This document shows positions 6,760 to 11,773 of a stretch of 11,773 nt of DNA, one piece after another. The first letter of the stretch is position 1, and each line of letters starts with the position of its first letter. The notes under the pieces were generated by a model that saw only the letters and a program-made list of their open reading frames with translations, searched no databases and was not told the origin of the DNA. The stretch spans positions 1 to 11,773 of the forward strand of contig CAMNJK010000028.1 in assembly GCA_946541435.1 (NCBI GenBank), read 5' to 3'. A program made the translations under genes and the position numbers. The DNA is from an uncultured Bacillota bacterium (lineage in GTDB: Bacteria > Bacillota > Clostridia > Peptostreptococcales > Anaerovoracaceae).

Positions 6760-7164
6760 TCAGAACCCCTGCCACAGACCATCGATGGTATCCTTCTGCT
6801 CCCAGGTCTTCGAGAGCGTCCATTCCTGTATCTCATAGCTGCCGCCCGCTTCCCGCAGCCGGATCTTCAGCTGATAGCCGTCCCTGGAGAGGGTCTTCTC
6901 CACACTGCCGCCTTCAGTGGCGGTCACATCCGGAAGGTCCTCCAGGTCTCCGCCGGACGCCAGCAGTTCATCCGCGTCCCGAAGCAAAGCCTGGCCTTCA
7001 CTTTCCAGCGTAAACCGGGTCTGCACCGACCCTGCGAAAGCGTCTGCCATATTGGCATCGGCGCCGGCCGTGGAAAAGGTCAGGATGGCCATGACCGTGA
7101 GACAGATGCTGATGACCGTCAGCACCAGGGCCACCGGGCCCAGTCTGATGGGGATCTGTTTCAT
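6760..7164 (-). CDS. Small single-span membrane protein, pilin-like, function unknown
   Basis: A 134-residue protein I do not recognise by family. A short basic start (MKQIPIRLG) leads into one membrane span (about residues 10-30), then a mainly polar outside domain ending in WTLSKTWEQKDTIDGLWQGF. The layout (short basic head, N-terminal hydrophobic helix, small C-terminal domain) matches minor pilins or pseudopilins. The span follows a Gly (RLG-PVALVL) but there is no Glu at mature position 5. Its ATG overlaps the previous stop codon (ATGA), with AGGAGG upstream, so translation is probably coupled. Operon position between PilC and PilT supports a role in the pilus; the exact role is unknown. 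Confidence 0.8.
   Translation of the reverse strand: MKQIPIRLGPVALVLTVISICLTVMAILTFSTAGADANMADAFAGSVQTRFTLESEGQALLRDADELLASGGDLEDLPDVTATEGGSVEKTLSRDGYQLKIRLREAGGSYEIQEWTLSKTWEQKDTIDGLWQGF
6984..6996 (+). repeat. Iterated 13-mer, C variant GCAAAGCCTGGCC (second copy)
   Basis: Exact match to the C variant, on the plus strand, opposite a minus-strand gene whose coding strand reads Gly-Gln-Ala-Leu-Leu. It is one of two exact copies of this form in the window. Confidence 0.5.
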
Positions 7165-7643
7165 CGCGGCACCTCCTGTGTATAATGACCGGTCTTCAGT
7201 GTGTAGACCGGCTCCCGGCCAGCCTTTGCATAGACCCGGATCTCACTGCTCACGAAGGTCCCGGCGGAGGATCTCTCCGGCTCCCAGGTCACTTCCATCC
7301 GCAGGACATCTTCTGCATCCTGCGCCGCTTCCGGCGTCATGGGCCGCATGGATCCGTCATACCAGGCGGTGAGGGCCGGAGCATCCGCCTGACCATCGCC
7401 GGTCACCGCGGCATTGCCGTTTTCATCCAGCAGCTGCAGCAGGGCCTCGTCGCTGTCCGACGCCGACACGGCCTCCGCGGCGTTCATGGCCAGACAGACC
7501 GCGCTGTTCAGCTGGTCCGCTTCACGGCTCTTTTCCTTGGCCAGACCCAGCACCTGGGAAATGATGACGATCACCGCGACGAAGATCAGCACCATCAGCA
7601 GGGTCTCCAGATAAAAGGCTGTCATGGAACGTTCCTTCTTCAC
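7161..7643 (-). CDS. Type IV pilin-like protein with E5-type helix, GTG start
   Basis: A 160-residue protein with one N-terminal membrane helix (about residues 10-32). The segment SMT-AFYLETLLMVLIF resembles the pilin signature: Glu13 falls at mature position 5 if cleavage is after Thr8, although the usual Gly at -1 is Thr here. That makes it the closest thing to a classical pilin or pseudopilin in the operon. The start is GTG, overlapping the previous stop (GTGA), with GGGAGGTG upstream; an internal ATG at residue 7 is possible but has poorer signals. The C-terminal domain (about 75-160) is not recognised. It probably acts as a minor pilin or assembly-initiating subunit, an inference from layout and context. 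Confidence 0.8.
   Translation of the reverse strand: MKKERSMTAFYLETLLMVLIFVAVIVIISQVLGLAKEKSREADQLNSAVCLAMNAAEAVSASDSDEALLQLLDENGNAAVTGDGQADAPALTAWYDGSMRPMTPEAAQDAEDVLRMEVTWEPERSSAGTFVSSEIRVYAKAGREPVYTLKTGHYTQEVPR
7217..7229 (-). repeat. Iterated 13-mer GCAAAGGCTGGCC, copy 5
   Basis: Exact copy on the minus strand inside the GTG-start pilin-like gene, read as Ala-Lys-Ala-Gly with GCA and GCT alanine codons. It lies about 600 nt from copy 4 in the same operon and orientation. Confidence 0.65.
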
Positions 7644-8119
7644 TGATCCTCACCTCCCTCCTGGACGGCCGAAGGCTTTTGCTGCAGATGCAGCAGGATG
7701 CGCCCGGCATCCGTGGTCACCGCATACACATCCGCGGACAGCTCTTCCACCTCGAACACATCCGTCCCGGCGATGGGCTGGGCCTCCGCCGGATCCGCAT
7801 CCGCGTCCATTCTGCCGTAGCTCTCCATCAGGGTGCCGTCGTGCAGGAAGATCTGCAGTCCGTACTTCGTCCCCGCGTCCCGGATCATGAGCCGGTCGCC
7901 CTCTTCGCCGTCAAGGACGAAGATCTCGTCCGGCGACGCCCCGCCGGTACAGGTCACCAGATAGGACCGCAGGGCCCGGGTCTGGTTGTTGTCCTGCTGG
8001 GCCGTCACCATATCCCGGTAGACGTGGGCGCTGAAAATGATCAGCAGAAGAAAGCCCACCATGAACAGGGCCGCGATCCCAATGGTATAGAATCCTAATG
8101 GAGATGTTTTTTCACGCAT
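7640..8119 (-). CDS. Single-span membrane protein, pilin-like, function unknown
   Basis: A 159-residue protein with a short head, then SPLG-FYTIGIAALFMVGF and a membrane span (about residues 10-31). The Gly-Phe junction looks like a prepilin peptidase site, but mature position 5 is Gly and not Glu, so it is at best an atypical prepilin. The rest is an acidic, beta-rich-looking outside domain (about 40-145) with a polar tail. From memory it resembles the small DUF4860-type proteins found beside pilus genes in Clostridia; I cannot confirm that here. The ATG has GGAG 9-10 nt upstream. Its stop overlaps the GTG start of the next gene, so the two are probably made together. Confidence 0.8.
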   Translation of the reverse strand: MREKTSPLGFYTIGIAALFMVGFLLLIIFSAHVYRDMVTAQQDNNQTRALRSYLVTCTGGASPDEIFVLDGEEGDRLMIRDAGTKYGLQIFLHDGTLMESYGRMDADADPAEAQPIAGTDVFEVEELSADVYAVTTDAGRILLHLQQKPSAVQEGGEDQ

Positions 8120-8164
8120 CTTTTCTTCTCCTGCGTCCGTTTACTGTCTGACTTGCTTTCTGCC

Positions 8165-8482
8165 TTACTGTCTGATCGTAACCTTCACCGTCGGCGGCAG
8201 ATTCTGCGCGTAGGCGTCATAGGTCACGAAGTAATCCCGGTGGTTGACCTTCACTCCGTAGTTCTCCTCCAGATAGGTCAGGTCCGGGGGGTACACCCCC
8301 TCCACCACATAGCACTGCCGCGCCGCGCTGCGGATGGTCTCCCGAATGGCGCCCACGCTCTCCTCCCGCAGGTTTTCCCTGCTGTCGCGGACCGCCTGCC
8401 CCACCAGCAGGGCCGCGATGATGCAGGCCGCCAGCAGGATGACGATCAGCAGTGTTCTCTTTTTGACTTTATCCGAGTACAT
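8165..8482 (-). CDS. Small membrane protein, pilin-like, function unknown
   Basis: A 105-residue protein with a basic head (KVKKR), one membrane span (about residues 10-30), an amphipathic stretch (about 31-55) and a short C-terminal domain. That domain contains CYVVEGVYPPDLTYLEENYG, which looks like the YP-xx-L segment found after the helix in many short pilins and pseudopilins. No prepilin cleavage site is seen. The ribosome binding site is weak (GGGGG upstream). It directly follows pilC, with a 37-nt gap, and precedes the next pilin-like gene by 45 nt. The role is inferred from context only. Confidence 0.78.
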   Translation of the reverse strand: MYSDKVKKRTLLIVILLAACIIAALLVGQAVRDSRENLREESVGAIRETIRSAARQCYVVEGVYPPDLTYLEENYGVKVNHRDYFVTYDAYAQNLPPTVKVTIRQ

Positions 8483-8519
8483 TCTTCATCCCCCGCTTCG
8501 TCTCCCGTTTCTTCCGGGA

Positions 8520-9566
8520 TCATCCGATGCCGTTCATGATGCCGATCAGGGGCAGCATCACACTGAGCAGGGCCAGGCCCACAGTGACCATCAGCACCCC
8601 CGAAAGGAGGGGATCGATGGTGCCCACCAGACGGTCCACCTGACTGCCCGCGTGTTCTTCCAGCAGCTTGGTCAGCCGGGAAAGCACGTTTTCCATGCTG
8701 CCGCTGCGTTCCCCCGCCAGCAGCATCCTGCCGTAGACCGGCTCCAGCAGCTCTTCATCGTAGGCTGCCTGGGCGAAGCTGTGGCCATCCTCCATCCGGA
8801 CAAGACAGGCCTTAAGCTGCTCTTCCAAAGGCTGGCAATCCGTCATCCGGATGCTCTCGGCAACTGCTGTGTCCTGCATCTCGCCGCTGGCAAGGAAAGT
8901 TTCCAGGGCGGAAGTGAACCGGAACAGGCCCATGCTGCGCAGGATATCATTGCAGATGGGGATCTTCCGAAGCAGCTTTTCTACGCCGGCCCGATTGCCG
9001 CCGTTCCAGAAGGCACGCCCGATCAGGAGGACCAGGGCCAGGATCACCATGACGATCAGCGCCACCCAGCAGACCCCGTAGGCCCATCGGATGTAGCTGT
9101 AGCCGGATGCCGTCATGCTTCCGGTCATGGAGTCATAGACTTCCGTGAAGGCAGGCAGGACCGCCGCCAGCATGACTGCCAGGATGACGATGATCATGAC
9201 CAGCATGGCCGCCGGATAGGTGATGGCCGCCTTCAGTTTCTCCCGGATGGTCTTCTGATCCCGGTAATAATCGGACAGACGCATCAGGGTCTCCTCCAGC
9301 CGGCCGGCAGACTCTCCTGCCCGGACCATCTCCAGGGCATAGGCCGGGAAGATCCCGGAGGCCTCCATGGCCTGGTGCAGGCTCTGTCCTTCCTGTACTG
9401 CTGCCGCCATTCCCTCCAGCGCTGTTCCCAGCACACCGTCGGTCTGCCGGTTCTGACCCAGCAGGGCGATGGCTTCGTCAGTCTGTATTCCGGCGCGGGC
9501 CATCATCCCCATGCTTTCGCAGAAAGCGCTGACCCCCAGGCTGTCCAGTTGTTTTACTTTGCTCAT
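8520..9566 (-). CDS. pilC: Type IV pilus inner-membrane platform protein, PilC/GspF family
   Basis: Polytopic membrane protein on which the pilus motor acts. The 348 residues contain two T2SF domains (about 13-140 and 215-340), each with its internal signature: MVRAGESAGRLEETL (80-94) and MLLAGERSGSMENVL (281-295). Three membrane spans are visible at about 118-140, 162-183 and 320-343, as expected for the family. It is somewhat shorter than the usual 400 residues because the N-terminal extension seen in proteobacterial PilC is missing, which is common in Gram-positive versions. The ATG is preceded by GGAG. It lies 27 nt downstream of the transglutaminase-like lipoprotein gene and ahead of four pilin-like genes and pilT. 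Confidence 0.93.
   Translation of the reverse strand: MSKVKQLDSLGVSAFCESMGMMARAGIQTDEAIALLGQNRQTDGVLGTALEGMAAAVQEGQSLHQAMEASGIFPAYALEMVRAGESAGRLEETLMRLSDYYRDQKTIREKLKAAITYPAAMLVMIIVILAVMLAAVLPAFTEVYDSMTGSMTASGYSYIRWAYGVCWVALIVMVILALVLLIGRAFWNGGNRAGVEKLLRKIPICNDILRSMGLFRFTSALETFLASGEMQDTAVAESIRMTDCQPLEEQLKACLVRMEDGHSFAQAAYDEELLEPVYGRMLLAGERSGSMENVLSRLTKLLEEHAGSQVDRLVGTIDPLLSGVLMVTVGLALLSVMLPLIGIMNGIG
8825..8837 (+). repeat. Imperfect copy of the iterated 13-mer (11/13)
   Basis: CCAAAGGCTGGCA keeps the 11-nt core CAAAGGCTGGC and differs only at the two end positions. It lies in pilC on the non-coding strand. Alone it would not be notable; it is recorded because of the exact copies elsewhere. 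Confidence 0.35.
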
Positions 9567-9593
9567 AACCGTTCTCCGTTCGCTCTTCGCGCG

Positions 9594-10604
9594 CTAATAT
9601 ACATAAACGTCCGAGTAATGACTGCCGTCCCCGATGAACTCGCTGTCCGCTCCGTTGGCGGAGAATGTCAGGTCCAGCCGGTTCCAGGTCTTCTTGTCCA
9701 CTTCGTAACCCACCGTGACCCATCCGGTCTCTTCGGTGTAGAACATGTTCCAGGCGTGATACAGGTCATCCGGCGCCACATAGCCGAAGATCACCTTGCA
9801 GGGAATGCCCTGGCTGCGCAGCATGGCCGATGCCAGCGAGGCGTAGTCAAAGCAGATGCCCTTGCCCGTCCGCATAGTCTCGTCCGGGTCCGGCAGGTAA
9901 CCGGACTGGACGGTGGCCGCTTTCTCCTGGTCGTAGGTCACGTTCTTGCAGATATAATCATAAACGCCTGAGACCACATCCATGGCCGTATCAGCCTTTG
10001 CAGCGATCTCCGCGGCCTTCTCCACACAATCGGAGTTCTTCGAATAATCCACATAATCACTGGGACGCAGGAAGGGCTGGAATTCGTTCTTCAGCTCCAC
10101 CTCCTCCGAGGTAGTGTACATCTCCGCGTACTTGCTGTCCACGATGTTTTCCATGACCTTGAACTGATAGCTGCCGTTCCCGCACTGCAGGGGGAATACC
10201 GACGGCGCCCCGTCGGAATCGATGTCATAGGTGTAGGTGTCCTCCCCCTTGATCACCTGGAATTTGAGACGGGATCCGGAATTGGCCGAGACCGCCACAT
10301 AGCCCTGGTCCACCGAAGACAGGTCGATGGCCGCGCCGTTCCCCTGCTCCGCCTCGCTTTCGTTAAAGGAAGCGTTTTTGAATTTCGGCGCCTTGTAACC
10401 GGTGTCCTCGTCAGCAGCTTTTTTCCCGCCGTCATTTCCGCCGCCGCTGCCGCCGCCGGAACCGCCGCAGCCGGTCAGACAGAGGGTCATCAGGATCACG
10501 GACACGGCAAACAGGACCAGCCAGGTTTTGCCTGTCAGGCCTCTTTTCCGGCCATCTCTCTGCCGGTCATATCTCTGCCGTTCCCGCCTGCGTCCGGATC
10601 TCAT
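9594..10604 (-). CDS. Transglutaminase-like lipoprotein
   Basis: A 336-residue surface lipoprotein. A strongly basic head (residues 1-26, many Arg) leads to a hydrophobic signal (about 27-42) and the lipobox LTGC with Cys46, followed by a Gly/Ser linker (47-60). The head is longer than usual for a lipoprotein signal. The C-terminal half has a transglutaminase-like core: Cys251 in GKGICFDYASL, His283 in DLYHAWNMFY and Asp311 in NRLDLTFSA, the Cys-His-Asp order of the papain-like superfamily. Residues about 95-175 may form a beta-rich domain. Such domains in bacteria act as proteases or cross-linking enzymes; the substrate is unknown. Being co-transcribed with pilus genes, it might process or link pilus or cell-wall proteins, which is inference. 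An AAGGA lies rather far upstream of the ATG. Confidence 0.88.
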   Translation of the reverse strand: MRSGRRRERQRYDRQRDGRKRGLTGKTWLVLFAVSVILMTLCLTGCGGSGGGSGGGNDGGKKAADEDTGYKAPKFKNASFNESEAEQGNGAAIDLSSVDQGYVAVSANSGSRLKFQVIKGEDTYTYDIDSDGAPSVFPLQCGNGSYQFKVMENIVDSKYAEMYTTSEEVELKNEFQPFLRPSDYVDYSKNSDCVEKAAEIAAKADTAMDVVSGVYDYICKNVTYDQEKAATVQSGYLPDPDETMRTGKGICFDYASLASAMLRSQGIPCKVIFGYVAPDDLYHAWNMFYTEETGWVTVGYEVDKKTWNRLDLTFSANGADSEFIGDGSHYSDVYVY

Positions 10605-10637
10605 GGTCTGCCCTGTCCTTCGCCTTCTTCTTCCGCC

Positions 10638-10979
10638 TTATTCGCAGAGCTTCTCCAGCGCGTCCCGCTGGGCCAGAATGGTCTCCAGCAGCGGGCCGTA
10701 GTCTGTTTCCGTCCGGCTGCGCAGAAGCTCTGTGATCTCCACCACGGAATCGTACATGGGTGTCAGCGAAAGATTCCCCAGGACGCCCTTCAGGGCGTGG
10801 GCCGCTTCAAACCCGGCTTCCAGATCTCCTGCCGCGATGGCTTCCCTGAGCTTCACAAACCCGGCATCTCCGGGAACCATTTTCACCAGCTTCAGATAGA
10901 ACTCCTCATTGTTCATGCAGCGGTTCAAGCCTTCCTCCGGCTTGACGCCCATCTCTCTGAGCGCATCAATGGTCAACAT
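10638..10979 (-). CDS. Stand-alone Hpt (histidine phosphotransfer) protein
   Basis: A 113-residue all-helical-looking protein with the Hpt signature AHALKGVLGNLSL; His61 is the phospho-accepting residue. Hpt proteins relay phosphate between a hybrid histidine kinase and a response regulator. It has no kinase or receiver domain, so its partners must lie outside this window. The start ATG has a strong AAAGGAGG 7 nt upstream and is the first gene after the promoter at 11039-11067. Leading the pilus operon suggests that it feeds a signal into pilus function or is co-regulated with it; this is inference. Confidence 0.9.
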   Translation of the reverse strand: MLTIDALREMGVKPEEGLNRCMNNEEFYLKLVKMVPGDAGFVKLREAIAAGDLEAGFEAAHALKGVLGNLSLTPMYDSVVEITELLRSRTETDYGPLLETILAQRDALEKLCE

Positions 10980-11038
10980 TGTCCAGCCTCCTTTGTTCCT
11001 GCTTTCCAGCCTTTTGCAAAGCTGACTCTACACACTAT

Positions 11039-11067
11039 AGTATACTGAAACCGGAAGGATTTTACAA
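11039..11067 (-). promoter_or_regulatory. Promoter of the Hpt-pilus operon
   Basis: On the minus strand, TTGTAA (11067-11062) and TATACT (11044-11039) are spaced by exactly 17 nt, a good sigma-A-type promoter. The start would be near 11032, giving a leader of about 50 nt before the Hpt ATG. It is the only clear promoter ahead of the eight-gene operon. Confidence 0.7.
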
Positions 11068-11133
11068 TGTTTCACAGCATTCTTTCTTTGGGCTTTGGGG
11101 CACACTTCGGCAGATGACCGGTTTTGCCCTGCG

Positions 11134-11163
11134 AAAAAAGAAAATGCGGGTAAAACCCGCATT
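11134..11163 (-). terminator. Rho-independent terminator after the zincin-like gene
   Basis: On the minus strand, a perfect 9-bp stem AATGCGGGT/ACCCGCATT with a 3-nt loop is followed by TTTTCTTTTTT. It starts about 9 nt past the stop codon of the metallopeptidase-like gene, ends the glgP operon, and lies upstream of the promoter of the next operon. Confidence 0.85.
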
Positions 11164-11171
11164 CATCTGTT

Positions 11172-11555
11172 TTATTTCCGGACGGGGGCGTCCTTGCTGC
11201 AGGCCTCCAGATAGGCCCGGATCTGTTCTTCGTCCTTGATCTCCAGCCCCCGCTCCCCCGCCAGGGACTCGATGTGATGGGTGAACTCGTGCCGCAGCAC
11301 TTCCCGCAGCTCAACAGTGAGCTGGTCTTCATCCATCCAGCCGTACATCCGGGCGAAGGATCCGTAGTAGATCTTGATCATCCGTCCCAGGGACGAAACG
11401 CAGTATTCCCCCAGGATGGTCAGATCCTCCCCGTAGGGACTCTGCTTGGCCTCCGGCACCAGCAGGATGCCGCCGTTCAGTTCACGGTAGAACTCCGGCG
11501 GCAGCTCCTCCGCCAGCCGGTCCAGGATATCTCCTGTTTCCGCCAGCGAGATCAT
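11172..11555 (-). CDS. Zincin-like metallopeptidase family protein (HExxH)
   Basis: A 127-residue cytoplasmic protein with no signal peptide. The motif HEFTHH gives zinc ligands His89 and His93 and catalytic Glu90; Asp108 in a DEEQI segment is a candidate third ligand. The order LPPEFxREL near the N-terminus, a central GRMIKIYYGSFA strand and the HExxH near the C-terminus matches the small zincin-like family often annotated as metallopeptidase family protein (Pfam Zincin_1, from memory). Its substrate is unknown. The ATG overlaps the stop codon of the glycogen phosphorylase gene (ATGA), so it is translationally coupled to glgP. A connection to glycogen metabolism is possible but not shown by the sequence. 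Confidence 0.82.
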   Translation of the reverse strand: MISLAETGDILDRLAEELPPEFYRELNGGILLVPEAKQSPYGEDLTILGEYCVSSLGRMIKIYYGSFARMYGWMDEDQLTVELREVLRHEFTHHIESLAGERGLEIKDEEQIRAYLEACSKDAPVRK

Positions 11556-11773
11556 TTTGTGACCGCCTTGGTATGCCAGATCCTGTCGGCGTATTCCTTC
11601 ACTGCCCGGTCAGCGGCAAACCGTTCCGCTTTGGCAATGTTGGTGATGGACATGCTGCCCCAGCGCGCCCGGTCGGTATAGGCCTCCCGGATCTCCTGAT
11701 GGGCCCGGCAGTAATCTTCGAAATCATAAAGACACATGTAGGGGTCGGCGATGCTGTAGGTCGGCTTCAGCAG
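11552..11773 (-). CDS. glgP: Glycogen/starch phosphorylase, C-terminal fragment (cut by window edge)
   Basis: Only the last 73 residues are inside the window; the gene runs off the right edge. The visible segment ADPYMCLYDFEDYCRAH, then RARWGSMSITNIAKAERFAA and DRAVKEYADRIW, is the typical end of alpha-glucan phosphorylases, which release glucose-1-phosphate from glycogen using pyridoxal phosphate. The usual SGKFSSDR is AERFAADR here. The stop codon overlaps the start of the metallopeptidase-like gene by 4 nt. The pyridoxal phosphate site lies outside the window and cannot be checked. Confidence 0.88.
   Translation of the reverse strand: MLKPTYSIADPYMCLYDFEDYCRAHQEIREAYTDRARWGSMSITNIAKAERFAADRAVKEYADRIWHTKAVTK

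Noticed and set aside
5704..7185. Plus-strand open frame of 493 codons across pilT and the small membrane gene
   Set aside because: It spans two well-supported minus-strand genes, is rich in His and Gln as expected for antisense reading, and has no recognisable domain.
8334..9971. Plus-strand open frame of 545 codons across pilC and its neighbours
   Set aside because: It crosses three minus-strand genes and their junctions; composition-driven shadow.
11010..11021. Imperfect 13-mer-like word (GCAAAAGGCTGG, minus strand) in the pilus operon leader
   Set aside because: It has an inserted A and lacks the CC end; not counted as a copy of the iterated motif.

Overview
The window looks like a chromosomal segment of a GC-rich, Gram-positive-type anaerobe, most likely in class Clostridia (Bacillota). 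This is inferred from strong AGGAGG-like ribosome binding sites, short-stem T-run terminators, a membrane-anchored HtrA with its protease outside the cell, and a type IV pilus cluster of small atypical pilin-like proteins. No rRNA, tRNA, CRISPR array or insertion sequence was seen.

Layout: (1) 1-599 is an AT-richer stretch with no gene I can support. It holds a set of AATTGTTT inverted repeats and half-sites, then a promoter for the next gene. (2) 600-2903 (+) encodes an HtrA/DegP-like serine protease with a very long disordered cytoplasmic N-terminus, followed by a terminator at 2998-3033. (3) 3168-5577 (+) is a two-gene shikimate-pathway-like pair: an intact 3-dehydroquinate synthase (aroB, TTG start) and an EPSP-synthase-like protein whose active-site residues are almost all replaced. 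Four diverged 24-nt repeats precede aroB. (4) 5594-11067 (-) is one operon with a visible promoter (11039-11067) and terminator (5594-5627). Its order is Hpt phosphotransfer protein, transglutaminase-like lipoprotein, PilC platform protein, four small single-span membrane proteins (pilin-like), and PilT ATPase. (5) 11134-11773 (-) is the 3' end of a second operon: the C-terminus of glycogen phosphorylase, a 4-bp overlap to a small zincin-like metallopeptidase, then a terminator.

How the genes fit together: the minus-strand operon supplies a membrane platform (PilC), a motor ATPase (PilT) and four candidate minor or pseudo-pilins. A lipoprotein and a phosphorelay domain head the same transcript. 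The extension ATPase (PilB), prepilin peptidase and a canonical major pilin are absent and must lie elsewhere if the machine is complete.

The most unexpected signal is a 13-nt word, GCAAAGGCTGGCC. It occurs exactly five times, with two further copies of the C variant GCAAAGCCTGGCC. The copies lie on both strands, in non-coding DNA and in more than one reading frame, and several impose codons that look unusual for their genes. It behaves like a genome-iterated DNA motif, such as an uptake-sequence-like or protein-binding word. Its presence around a type IV pilus operon makes that worth testing, though the link is speculative.
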